This document shows positions 16,479-24,714 of a DNA stretch of 50,622 nucleotides, piece by piece. Position 1 is the first letter of the stretch; the number at the start of each line of letters is the position of its first letter. The stretch spans positions 1 to 50,622 of the forward strand of contig CAZEUG010000012.1 of NCBI GenBank assembly GCA_964515055.1, in the 5' to 3' direction. The notes under the pieces were generated by a model. The model saw only the letters and a program-made list of their open reading frames with translations, had not been told where the DNA came from and made no database searches. This DNA comes from QAMX01 sp964515055. Lineage in GTDB: Bacteria > Bacillota > Clostridia > Oscillospirales > QAMX01. Made by a program: the position numbers and the translations under genes.

Positions 16479-17339
16479 TTATTTGATGCTTCCGGTCAGG
16501 ATCCCGGCCACAAAATACTTCTGTGCGAAAACAAACACCAGATAGACAGACAGGCTCACCAGAATGGTGGCCGCCATCATCAGGTTCCAGCGAATTTCGG
16601 ATTCGTTTCGAAAAAGTGTCAACGCAATCTGGACGGTTTTCATGGAATCCGACCGCACCATAATGAGCGGCCAGGTGTATTCGTTCCAGGTGCCGGTAAA
16701 TTTCAAAACGGCCAGCGAAGCCAGTACGGGCTTGCTGAGTGGGAGGTAGATGCTGAAAAAGGTGCGGAAGCGGCCACAGCCATCCACCGTCGCGGCGTCA
16801 TCCAGCTCGCGTGGGAAGCCGAGATAATACTGTCGGCAGAGGAACACGCCAAAGGATCCGGCGATGAAGGGCACAATCAACCCGGCATAGGTATCGATCA
16901 GCCCGCTGCCGCCTGCACCCATCCAGTCATTCCCGTTGACAAACGGTACACCGCGCAGCATGGAAAAGACCGGAATCATCGTGACCTGCGGCGGAATCAT
17001 CATACCTGCCAGAATCAGGAGGAACAGCACTCGTGAAAAAGGAAACCGAATTCTGGCAAAGACATAGCCCGCCATGGAATTGATAACCAGGCTGACAATC
17101 ACCACGATCGCCGCAACGAGGAAGGAATTCAGGAAATAGCGCCCCCAGTTGGCGCATTTCATCGCTTCCACATAGTTGGAAATCGAAAATGATTTGGGAA
17201 TCAGGTTGGCAGAGGTGGAGAAAAGCTCGGTCTTCGTTTGCAGTGAGACGGAGAGCATCACCAAAAACGGGAATGCGACTACAACGACCATCACCGCTGC
17301 CAGGAGGCCGGATACAATCCGGATGATTTTTTCGATCAT
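16479..17339 (-). CDS. carbohydrate ABC transporter permease, MalG/CUT1 type
   Basis: 286 aa, six membrane helices. It has the EAA cytoplasmic loop near residue 185 (ELDDAATVDGCGRFRTFFSI, then LPLSKP), the contact site for the ATPase. CUT1 permeases import oligosaccharides or glycosides together with a MalF-type partner, a lipoprotein and a shared ATPase. It is the last gene of the sulfatase locus, 6 bp after the MalF-type permease. No ATPase gene follows, so an MsmX/MalK-like ATPase encoded elsewhere is expected. Substrate not predictable. Confidence 0.92.
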   Translation of the reverse strand: MIEKIIRIVSGLLAAVMVVVVAFPFLVMLSVSLQTKTELFSTSANLIPKSFSISNYVEAMKCANWGRYFLNSFLVAAIVVIVSLVINSMAGYVFARIRFPFSRVLFLLILAGMMIPPQVTMIPVFSMLRGVPFVNGNDWMGAGGSGLIDTYAGLIVPFIAGSFGVFLCRQYYLGFPRELDDAATVDGCGRFRTFFSIYLPLSKPVLASLAVLKFTGTWNEYTWPLIMVRSDSMKTVQIALTLFRNESEIRWNLMMAATILVSLSVYLVFVFAQKYFVAGILTGSIK

Positions 17340-17345
17340 GTTGGT

Positions 17346-18257
17346 TCAGTCCTTTCCGTTTGCGCTGTTTTTGAACACACGGAAATTGACCATGGTCACC
17401 GCAAAAATGATCAGGAACAGGATCACCGACATAGCGGCAGCATATCCCATTCGGAAATCATTGAATGCGCGGACATAGATCTGATAGACCACCGTCGTCG
17501 TAGAGGTGACAGGGCCGCCCTGTGTCATGATCTGCACCTGTTCGAAGGTCTTGAAGGCTTCAATGCAGTTGTTGACCAGCACAAAAAACGTCACCGGTGC
17601 AATCTGCGGCAATGTGATCTTCAGGTGTTTCTGAAGGAAGCCTGCGCCGTCTACCGTTGCAGCCTCATACAGCTCCGGCGGGATATTCTGCAAGCCAGCC
17701 AGATAGATGATCATGCAGTAGCCCAGGTTTTTCCAGATATTGATCGCAATCAGCGAAGGCAGTGCCAGTGAAGGGTCATTGAGCCAGACCGGCGGATTGT
17801 CAACGCCCAGTGTGATCAGCAGTTTATTGAGATAACCGGTTGTCGGATCCAGCAGATAGAGCCAGATCATGGAGACGGCGACCATGCTGGTGGCGTACGG
17901 AATGATCATCGCCGTCCGTGCGACCTTTACAAGCCTCGACCGGTGGTTCAGCAGTACGGAGATGAACAGCCCCAATACTGTCAGAAAAACGACGCTGAAG
18001 AGTGCATAGACAGCGGTATTCTTCAGGGATTCAAGAAACCAGTAATCCGAAAAGAGTTCCCGATAATTCGAAAGGCCGATGAATTTGGTCTTGTTGCCCA
18101 GATTATAGTTTGTAAAGCTGTAGTACAGGTTTTTCAGGAGCGGATAGAGTACGAACAGCGCAAAAAAAATCAGAAACGGCAGCAGCATACCATAGGCTGC
18201 AACAGCATCCCGGCGGGAATTTTTTGTGGTTCCTGATGATCTCTGTTTCATAGTCAC
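17346..18257 (-). CDS. carbohydrate ABC transporter permease, MalF/CUT1 type
   Basis: 303 aa. The N terminus is basic and is followed by six membrane helices; the EAA loop reads ELYEAATVDGAGFLQKHLKI then LPQIAP. It lies 20 bp downstream of the solute-binding protein gene and 6 bp upstream of the MalG-type gene, the standard binding-protein/F/G order. Together the three form an inner-membrane importer for a sugar or sulfated sugar, judging from the sulfatase next door (inference). Confidence 0.92.
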   Translation of the reverse strand: MTMKQRSSGTTKNSRRDAVAAYGMLLPFLIFFALFVLYPLLKNLYYSFTNYNLGNKTKFIGLSNYRELFSDYWFLESLKNTAVYALFSVVFLTVLGLFISVLLNHRSRLVKVARTAMIIPYATSMVAVSMIWLYLLDPTTGYLNKLLITLGVDNPPVWLNDPSLALPSLIAINIWKNLGYCMIIYLAGLQNIPPELYEAATVDGAGFLQKHLKITLPQIAPVTFFVLVNNCIEAFKTFEQVQIMTQGGPVTSTTTVVYQIYVRAFNDFRMGYAAAMSVILFLIIFAVTMVNFRVFKNSANGKD

Positions 18258-18277
18258 GTCCGCATTTCCTGTTATTT

Positions 18278-19528
18278 TTATTTTGCCGCGTTGGCAATTT
18301 CGAGTTCCAGTTTCTCCTGTGCCTCTGCAAGCACCTGTGCCGCGTTGCCGCCATTCAGCACGTTTTGCAGCATTTCATTTCGAACCTTTTGGAAGATCGT
18401 CGACCAGGTTGTCACCGGCATACCGATTCCGTTGGCGACAGACTGCGCACGGATCTCGTTATACTGGCTCAGGTTGGCATAGGCATCAACCTGCGAATTC
18501 AAAACAACCGGCGCTTTCAATTGCATGGCACGTTCCAGCACAACATCTCTGGAGACAGCATAAGTGATAAAATCAAAGGCGGCGTCCGGGTTTTTGCAGT
18601 CCTTCCCGATAAACAGCAGGCGACAGCCGGAGAAGGTCATGGATGTCTTGCCCGCATTGGCCGGGGGCATGGCAATGGCGATTTTATCCTGATATTCCGG
18701 GTCGGAGAACATCGGGGTCAGCTTAACGTTATCGATGAAGGTCATGGCTGCATTGCCGGCCATGAACGGGTTGGTCTCGTTGTTGTTGTACGGAATGCTG
18801 ACATCTGCCATCAGCTCCTGCACATATTGCAGGGCTTCCAGGTTTTCCGCTGTATTGAGTGTCGGGTTACCCGCTTCATCGACAAAGCGGCCATCGTTGG
18901 AGAAGGCGAACATATCGAACTCGACCATATTGCCGCCGGAGGTCGGGAATGCGAAACCGGCCTGAACAATGCGGTCACCCTCTTTGACCGTCAGCTTTCT
19001 GGCGTATTCCGCCAGTTCTTCCCAGGTTTCGGGCGGGCGGTCATATCCGGCCTGTTGGAGCAGGTCTGTCCGGTACGCAAAGACGTACGGTGTCGGCAGG
19101 TAGGCAATGCCATAAACCTCGCCCTGATAGGTGCCCAGATCAACCAGCCCGCTCATCAGATCGTCTTTTTCGCTCCACTGATTGTAATACTGTGTGATCG
19201 GGATGTACTGTTCGGCTTCCACACGGCTGGCGATGGAAAGGATGCCGTGGCCGATGATATCCGGGCCTGCATTCGCAGTAAAGCCGCTGGTCAGCTTTGT
19301 GTCCATGGCATCGCCGATGGCGGCATCATCATACACAATTTTGACGTTTTCATGGGTCGCTTCATAGTCTGCAATGACGTCCATCCAGAACTGTTTTTCC
19401 GCTTCATCGTTTCCGATGCGCAGAAAATTCAGCGTGATCACGCCGTCATCTGCCGTTGAGCAGGAGGCCATCGGCAGCAGCATGGCAAACACCAGCAAAG
19501 TTATCCATACGATTTTGATTTTTTTCAT
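18278..19528 (-). CDS. sugar ABC transporter substrate-binding lipoprotein
   Basis: 416 aa. The signal peptide ends at a lipobox with C23 (PMASC), so the mature protein should be lipid-anchored outside the membrane. The body has the features of family-1 extracellular solute-binding proteins, for instance a clear two-lobe sequence and PPETWEELAEYARKLT. The ATG at 19528 is preferred because GAGGGA lies 8 nt before it; the ATG at 19534 would be only 2 nt away. It starts 21 bp after the sulfatase stop, consistent with one operon. Ligand unknown. Confidence 0.93.
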   Translation of the reverse strand: MKKIKIVWITLLVFAMLLPMASCSTADDGVITLNFLRIGNDEAEKQFWMDVIADYEATHENVKIVYDDAAIGDAMDTKLTSGFTANAGPDIIGHGILSIASRVEAEQYIPITQYYNQWSEKDDLMSGLVDLGTYQGEVYGIAYLPTPYVFAYRTDLLQQAGYDRPPETWEELAEYARKLTVKEGDRIVQAGFAFPTSGGNMVEFDMFAFSNDGRFVDEAGNPTLNTAENLEALQYVQELMADVSIPYNNNETNPFMAGNAAMTFIDNVKLTPMFSDPEYQDKIAIAMPPANAGKTSMTFSGCRLLFIGKDCKNPDAAFDFITYAVSRDVVLERAMQLKAPVVLNSQVDAYANLSQYNEIRAQSVANGIGMPVTTWSTIFQKVRNEMLQNVLNGGNAAQVLAEAQEKLELEIANAAK

Positions 19529-19549
19529 GTCCATTCCCTCGTGATTTTC

Positions 19550-20962
19550 TTATCGTGTTCCGTTGTTTTCGCACCCGTTTGGTCGACACGGGCTCTTTTT
19601 GTTTTCCAGCAGCTGACGATCCATCCAGCCGCCCTGCAAAAACAGATCGCCCTGTGCTTTCAGGCATTCATACAGGCTCCGGCGCATCCTGCGGATACGC
19701 GTCTGTTCGTCCGGCCAGCTGATGCGGTTGACCTTTTCATCCGGGTCTTCATCCAGGTTGTAGAGCTCATCAATGTCCGTCATATTCCAGATGTACTTAT
19801 AATGATGATCTCGCAGCATCCGCTGATTGAAGAAGCCGAACTGCTGACCATTGGATGAAGCGGTAATCTGTGTCCGCCAGTCCTCTGGATGTTGACCCTG
19901 AAGGAGCGGGACAAACGAGCGTCCCTGTGCCTCCGGCGATGTCACGCCGAACCATTCATCAATGGTCGGTGGGAGATCCAGTCCGGCGGAAACAAGCGCG
20001 TCCGGCACAATCCCCTGCTGAATCCCCGGCCCCGCCACAATCAGCGGTACGCGGACAACATCGTCATACAGGATGTAGTGTTTGTCGAGCATTCCACGGC
20101 TGCCGCACGTATCACCGTGATCGGACGTGTACAGAATGATGGTCTGTTCCAGAGCGCCGCTCTCCCGGAGTGCCGCAAGCAGCAGGCCAATGCTGTCATC
20201 GATCTGGCTGACCATGCCGTAATAGTGGCGGACGCACGGAAGCCAATCCTGCCAGGACATATCCTCCAGCCCCCAGTTGAGGAGCTGCTGGCGATGCATA
20301 TAGGGTTTGCCTTCGAGTGGGTCATTTGCGCCGCCCCAGGGCGGGAGCTCCTGATCCGCATACATGCTGTAAAACGGTTCGCTCACTTCGCACGGGAGGT
20401 GCGGGTCGGTGTAGTCGATGCGGATATGCCACGGCTGACCGGATGATGCGAAGCTGCGGATGGTATCGGCAGCCTGTGCGGCCAGCCAATGCGTCTTGGA
20501 GTCGGCGAGCGGCAAGTCACTCCTGCCGCCGAACCAGTCCGGAACGGTGCGACTCGGATACAGCTGCTGTACGCGCTTCTGCCAGCCATCAAACCCGGTA
20601 TACTGTTCATAGCCGAACTCGCAGGCGCCGTGGTGCTGTGATGCACCCCACTTGCCGAAGAAGGCCGTCTGGTATCCGGCACGGCGCAGCTGCTCCGGCC
20701 AATACGGTTCAGGTTCGAGAGAGGCAGCGTCAAAGAAGCCATAGTTCCAGAAGGCACCGTAGCTGTCCGGATTCTGGCCGCAGAGCATTGCCTGTCGCGC
20801 CGGGGCGCACACAGGCAGCGGCGTGAACGCGTTTTCAAAGCGCGCACCACGGGCGCAGAGTGCGTCCAGATTGGGCGTATGGATTGGGAACTTTCCGGCC
20901 GCACCAAGGGCATCGGCGCGGTGCTGATCGGCGACGATCATCAGAAAGTTTGGTTGCTGCAT
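19550..20962 (-). CDS. sulfatase (formylglycine-dependent, S1 family)
   Basis: 470 aa of the alkaline-phosphatase-like fold. Metal ligands D12 and Q13 lie in VADQHRADALG. The modification motif is CAPAR with C52, so it is a Cys-type sulfatase requiring conversion to formylglycine. YTSDHGDTCGSRG gives the later metal-binding D and H. A typical LYNLDEDPDEKVN segment is near the C terminus. No signal peptide is visible from ATG 20962 (GGGGGAGGG 8 nt upstream), so it is probably cytosolic and acts after import. The substrate is likely a sulfated sugar taken up by the ABC system downstream (inference). No anSME or FGE maturase gene is in the window. Confidence 0.92.
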   Translation of the reverse strand: MQQPNFLMIVADQHRADALGAAGKFPIHTPNLDALCARGARFENAFTPLPVCAPARQAMLCGQNPDSYGAFWNYGFFDAASLEPEPYWPEQLRRAGYQTAFFGKWGASQHHGACEFGYEQYTGFDGWQKRVQQLYPSRTVPDWFGGRSDLPLADSKTHWLAAQAADTIRSFASSGQPWHIRIDYTDPHLPCEVSEPFYSMYADQELPPWGGANDPLEGKPYMHRQQLLNWGLEDMSWQDWLPCVRHYYGMVSQIDDSIGLLLAALRESGALEQTIILYTSDHGDTCGSRGMLDKHYILYDDVVRVPLIVAGPGIQQGIVPDALVSAGLDLPPTIDEWFGVTSPEAQGRSFVPLLQGQHPEDWRTQITASSNGQQFGFFNQRMLRDHHYKYIWNMTDIDELYNLDEDPDEKVNRISWPDEQTRIRRMRRSLYECLKAQGDLFLQGGWMDRQLLENKKSPCRPNGCENNGTR

Positions 20963-21002
20963 AGGTTCGACCCTCCCCCGGAGAAAGCCTGACCGGAAGC
21001 GG

Positions 21003-21872
21003 TCAGATTTTGTCATAGTTGTTTTTGTATTCACTGGGTGTCATGCCCGTAAAGAGTTTGAACTCTCTGGAAAAGTGGCTCAGGTGCTTATAGCCAACCG
21101 AGTGCGCGACCTGGCCAAAATTGCCGGAATGGTCTTCGCGGATTAAATCCATCGCACGCGCCAGGCGATAGCTGCGGAGAAAGACAACCGGGCTGAGCCC
21201 CATCACCTTTTTGAACTGTCTGGACAGGTAATCGGGCGAAATGTCCACGGATGCGGCCATGCCGGTCAGGTCAATTTCCTCCGAAAAATGCAGTTCGATA
21301 TAGTTCAGGACGCGTACCACATAGTTCAGGTAGTTTTTTTCGGACGTACTGGCGAGATAATGGGTGGCATAGCTGCGGGAAAAGAGCGTCAGGAACCGGA
21401 TGAGCAGCGATTTCATCATCATTTGCCAGCCAAGCTGGTGGGTGTTCTGTTCGTCGCACATCCGTTCCAGTACAGAAAGAATCTGCATCCGTTCAGGCGG
21501 GTCGAGACGAACACGCATCCATTCATAGCCGCTTTCTTCATGAAACAACCAGGCGGTTCCCGGCATTCCCCGGAAGTCGTCGCGCACGTCTGTCAGCGCC
21601 TCATCTGTAAACAGGCAGTTATAGACCCGCGTATCGTGCAGGCCAGTGTAGGCGTGCTGGACACCGGGGGGGATCACAAAAATGTCGCCTTCCGTCAAAA
21701 CGGACGTGGATTCGCCATAGTAATGAACCGTGAAGCCTTCTTTGACATAAACGAATTCATAAAAGTCGTGACAGTGCATTTGAACCGGACCGTCATGATA
21801 CCCGTCTTTGACAGCGATTGGAACCTGTTCGTTCCCGCCGACATCACAGAATTTCAGTTCACGGTTTCCCAT
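21003..21872 (-). CDS. AraC-family transcriptional regulator with cupin sensor domain
   Basis: 289 aa. The N-terminal half is a cupin-like arabinose-binding fold with MHCHDFYEFVYVKEG and GDIFVIPPGVQHAYTG. The C-terminal 100 residues are two helix-turn-helix units: MAASVDISPDYLSRQFKK and then VAHSVGYKHLSHFSREFK. Such proteins sense a sugar and activate neighbouring uptake genes. GGAAGGGAG lies about 10 nt before the ATG. It is the first gene behind the promoter at 21915-21943, followed by sulfatase, binding protein and permeases, so it likely controls its own operon and possibly the isomerase upstream. Confidence 0.93.
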   Translation of the reverse strand: MGNRELKFCDVGGNEQVPIAVKDGYHDGPVQMHCHDFYEFVYVKEGFTVHYYGESTSVLTEGDIFVIPPGVQHAYTGLHDTRVYNCLFTDEALTDVRDDFRGMPGTAWLFHEESGYEWMRVRLDPPERMQILSVLERMCDEQNTHQLGWQMMMKSLLIRFLTLFSRSYATHYLASTSEKNYLNYVVRVLNYIELHFSEEIDLTGMAASVDISPDYLSRQFKKVMGLSPVVFLRSYRLARAMDLIREDHSGNFGQVAHSVGYKHLSHFSREFKLFTGMTPSEYKNNYDKI

Positions 21873-21914
21873 ATGGGTGTTTCTCCCTTCCGGCGGTTTC
21901 AGCAGACCCTCTAC

Positions 21915-21943
21915 ATTATAACCTTTTTCGAAACGTAAGGCAA
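21915..21943 (-). promoter_or_regulatory. sigma-A promoter of the araC-sulfatase-ABC operon
   Basis: On the - strand TTGCCT (21938-21943), 17-nt spacer, TATAAT (21915-21920), about 42 bp before the regulator start, in the 160-bp gap after the isomerase gene. Confidence 0.75.
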
Positions 21944-22032
21944 GATGCTTTCCGAGATTTCACTCGTCTTCAGCGAATCGCGTACGGATCCAGTGCGGAA
22001 TTTGTCAAGTGCAAAGGAAATCAGATAAGTTT

Positions 22033-22872
22033 TCAGTGTGCCGTCTGCTGCGCCTGACGGTCGAACTGTCGGGCGCGATCTCGGATTTCGTCGCAGTTTT
22101 TGCTGTTGACATATTCCAGAATGAAGGGGACCCCATCAGAATACTGATGATACAGGCGGAAAAATTCCACCCAGTTAATATCGCCGTCACCCAGATTACA
22201 GCCGTATGTATCGTTGACATGGCGGTCTTTTCCATGGAAATATGCAACATACGGCGCTAAATAGCGGAACATATCTGATTCATCCGACGTGGCAATCAAA
22301 TTCGCGGGGTCGAGCAGAATGCGGAGGTTGTCCCGTCCCGTTTGCAGCAGGAAATCGCGGGTTCGCTTGGCGGACGGCGTCAGATCGAGGACACACGGTT
22401 CAAAGGCAACTGCGATTCCGCGTGCCGCTGCCAGGTCGGCCAGGCGCGTCATTCGGTTGCGGAATTCTGTAAAATCGCGCTCATAGGTGTCGGCTTGTAT
22501 GCCGCGTTTTCCGGGGACAAAACCGTTTTCCGTGGCAATCATCGGAATGCCGTTGTCCTCGGCAATTTCGATACAGCGTTCAAAGTAGCGGAAGTTTGAT
22601 TCCAGCGCGTCCGCATCCGGTTCCATCAGATTGGAAAAGGCTCCGACTGAAACCACCTCAATCCCGTTGTCACGGAATTTGCGAACGATGTCAGCGGCCA
22701 TCTTCGGCGTCAGCGCAGAAATGTCCGCGCAGCCGTTATAGCGCCAGCAATCCAGATCGCGAAACTGAAAGCAAAGCTCTGTACAGGCAAAGCCGGACTG
22801 TGCCATTTTGACAGCACATTCTTCGGCCGTCCAGTCTGAAAACGATCGCGTTACAACACCCAGGTGCAGCAT
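22033..22872 (-). CDS. sugar phosphate isomerase/epimerase (xylose-isomerase-like TIM barrel)
   Basis: 279 aa of the AP-endonuclease-2/xylose-isomerase-like barrel family. Candidate metal ligands appear at strand ends in order: E in VAFEPCVLD, D in LLDPANL, H in YFHGKDRH, and E in FILEYV. Family members isomerise or epimerise sugars, keto-sugars or inositol derivatives; the exact reaction is unknown. It starts at ATG 22872 with TAGGAGG upstream and is the first gene of the sugar locus, with its own promoter and a palindromic operator-like site. Co-regulation with the sulfatase operon is inferred. Confidence 0.88.
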   Translation of the reverse strand: MLHLGVVTRSFSDWTAEECAVKMAQSGFACTELCFQFRDLDCWRYNGCADISALTPKMAADIVRKFRDNGIEVVSVGAFSNLMEPDADALESNFRYFERCIEIAEDNGIPMIATENGFVPGKRGIQADTYERDFTEFRNRMTRLADLAAARGIAVAFEPCVLDLTPSAKRTRDFLLQTGRDNLRILLDPANLIATSDESDMFRYLAPYVAYFHGKDRHVNDTYGCNLGDGDINWVEFFRLYHQYSDGVPFILEYVNSKNCDEIRDRARQFDRQAQQTAH

Positions 22873-22915
22873 ATGGAATCCATCCTCCTATTCACGGCAG
22901 CTCGCCGTATATTCA

Positions 22916-22945
22916 TAGGATATCATGAAATCCTAAAAAAAGCAA
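22916..22945 (-). promoter_or_regulatory. promoter with overlapping 20-bp palindrome upstream of the isomerase gene
   Basis: On the - strand TTGCTT (22940-22945), 17-nt spacer, TATCCT (22917-22922). A 20-bp near-perfect palindrome (22916-22935, arms TAGGAT and ATCCTA, one mismatched pair) covers the -10 box and most of the spacer. This is the layout of a repressor operator. Which protein binds is unknown. Confidence 0.55.
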
Positions 22946-23011
22946 GTCCCAAAATATCGGGGCATCGATTTTCCCTCGACTGACGAGGGTTCATGAGACA
23001 GGAGTGGATTG

Positions 23012-24238
23012 ATGAAGCTTGCCATTTACACGGATTCCTATCTTCCATCCGTTGACGGTGTCAGCGCGGTTTGTCAGGCATATGCCCGTTTCCTTCCGCA
23101 GGAAGGGGTGCAGTGCCGCGTTTTTGCACCGGCTTTTCCCGGCTGTTCCGTGCCTGCAACGGTGCCGATCTGTTCCCTGTCCCTGCCCGGCGGCTTTCAA
23201 TACCGGTTGGCTTTGCCCTTCGCCGATTCACAGCTTTCCCGGTGTGAACAGGCTTTTTTCCCGGATATCATTCATGCACACTCGCCGTTTACGGTCGGAT
23301 GGCGTGCCGTGACAACTGCCCGGCGGTTGAGCGTCCCGCTGGTCGCATCCTTTCATACCAACTACCAGGCCGATTTTCTGCGGGCGCTGCACGCGCCATT
23401 GGCTGTCCGGCCATTATTGAAGGGCATCGCCGCTTTCTATGCTGCTGCCGACGAGGTCTGGACCATGAATCCCGCTTCTGCGGCGATGCTGCGTTCCTAT
23501 GGCTATCGCGGTGCCATCCGGCTTTTGCCGCACGGAAGTGCAGCCCACGACGATTCCGCGGACGCGATTTGCAAGGCGGCTGTTTTGCAGCAGCTTCAGC
23601 CGGACACTTCCCGGCTGCTCTTTTTGTATGTCGGGCAAATCATCCATCAAAAGAATATCGCCCAGACGCTGAAGGCCTTGGCACTCCTGCGCGGGCGACT
23701 GAATTTTCAGATGTATTTTGTCGGGAAAGGGCGGGATTTGGAGCCGCTGTCTGCTCTTTCGAAAGCACTGGGGCTGGCAGATTGCGTCACCTTTACCGGG
23801 TATCTTTCGGATCAAATGGTACGAGGACTGTATCTGCTCGCCGATCTGTTCGTGTTTCCGTCTCCGTATGACACTGCCGGGCTGGTGGTATCAGAGGCCG
23901 CTGCGGCAGGGCTACCCGCTCTCGTTTTGCGCGGGAGCGGTGCGGCCACGGGGATCGTTGACCACAGGAACGGGTTTCTCTGCGAGGATTCCCCTTTCAG
24001 CATTGCTCAGGCCATTTGGACAGCCTGCAAAGAGCGTTCGCAGCTGCAGCGCTGTGGCGAAGCGGCACGCAAATCTCTCGTCATCAGCTGGCCGGACATC
24101 TGTCATCAGGCGGCTGAGCGGTATCGAAAGCTCCTCAGTTCATCCGGAACAGCAGACCGCCGCGTTCGGCCGAAACGAACTGAATCCGCACAGACGAGGG
24201 CAGACCGTTTTTCTGAAGCTGAATGGTCTGGTCATTGA
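23012..24238 (+). CDS. GT4 family glycosyltransferase
   Basis: 408 aa, GT-B fold. The N-terminal domain begins MKLAIYTDSYLPSVDGVSAV and has DIIHAHSPFTVGWRAV and SFHTNYQADF. The C-terminal domain has YVGQIIHQKN and the nucleotide-sugar E-x7-E-like region FVFPSPYDTAGLVVSEAAAA. It resembles diacylglycerol glucosyltransferases and other membrane-associated GT4 enzymes that use UDP-sugars, so a glycolipid role is plausible but not proven. ATG 23012 follows GGAG by 7 nt; the frame's TTG at 23009 is not used. The last 30 or so residues lie beyond the usual family end and overlap the convergent gene at 24135. Confidence 0.88.
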   Translation: MKLAIYTDSYLPSVDGVSAVCQAYARFLPQEGVQCRVFAPAFPGCSVPATVPICSLSLPGGFQYRLALPFADSQLSRCEQAFFPDIIHAHSPFTVGWRAVTTARRLSVPLVASFHTNYQADFLRALHAPLAVRPLLKGIAAFYAAADEVWTMNPASAAMLRSYGYRGAIRLLPHGSAAHDDSADAICKAAVLQQLQPDTSRLLFLYVGQIIHQKNIAQTLKALALLRGRLNFQMYFVGKGRDLEPLSALSKALGLADCVTFTGYLSDQMVRGLYLLADLFVFPSPYDTAGLVVSEAAAAGLPALVLRGSGAATGIVDHRNGFLCEDSPFSIAQAIWTACKERSQLQRCGEAARKSLVISWPDICHQAAERYRKLLSSSGTADRRVRPKRTESAQTRADRFSEAEWSGH

Positions 24239-24632
24239 CGCGGAGCCATGGATATTTGCCAAGTGCCAGCGCGAGGCCACTTTTGCCCGTCATGTGCAGG
24301 AGCGCGCCGCCGATTCCGGTGTTTTTGCGTTCTTCCTGATAGGAAATAACGCCTTCTGCGCGGCCATCGGCCATACGAAAGGTATCGATTTTCATCCGGT
24401 AGGACAGGTTCATCTGTTTGCCTGCCTGTACCGACAGGCAGACAGTACCGTTATCGTTGAATGTGACGTTCTGGAATTTCAGGCTTTCATCTGACAGAAT
24501 GACTGCCAGATGATTCAGGAACGACTGCGAAATGATCAGCTGCCCTTTGGCCAGCGCCGATCGATCCAGCGTGGCCAGCATGGCTGCAACCTGATTGGCA
24601 TGAGCGGACAGTCGAATCAGAATGTCTTTCAT
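24135..24632 (-). CDS. hypothetical protein, 165 aa, convergent overlap with the glycosyltransferase
   Basis: I do not recognise this family. The protein starts at ATG 24632, 8 nt after a strong AAGGAGG. Its N-terminal third looks helical (ILIRLSAHANQVAAMLATLD). The remainder alternates short hydrophobic and polar stretches, suggesting beta strands (FQNVTFNDNGTVCLSVQ, then MNLSYRMKIDTFRM). No signal peptide, Cys cluster or obvious catalytic motif. It lies 26 bp after the fba terminator hairpin on the same strand, and its last 104 bp are antisense to the end of the glycosyltransferase gene. The ribosome site and intact frame support a real gene; function unknown. Confidence 0.7.
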   Translation of the reverse strand: MKDILIRLSAHANQVAAMLATLDRSALAKGQLIISQSFLNHLAVILSDESLKFQNVTFNDNGTVCLSVQAGKQMNLSYRMKIDTFRMADGRAEGVISYQEERKNTGIGGALLHMTGKSGLALALGKYPWLRVNDQTIQLQKNGLPSSVRIQFVSAERGGLLFRMN

Positions 24633-24657
24633 GAGCAAACCTCCTTTGAAGATCCTC

Positions 24658-24702
24658 AAAAAAGCATATGCCCGAAACGGCGGTTTTACGCCGTTTCGGG
24701 CA
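24658..24702 (-). terminator. terminator of fba
   Basis: A 14-bp perfect stem (24669-24682 with 24689-24702). On the - strand it is followed after six bases by six T. It lies 12 bp after the fba stop. Confidence 0.75.
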
Positions 24703-24714
24703 TTGGAAAAATCG

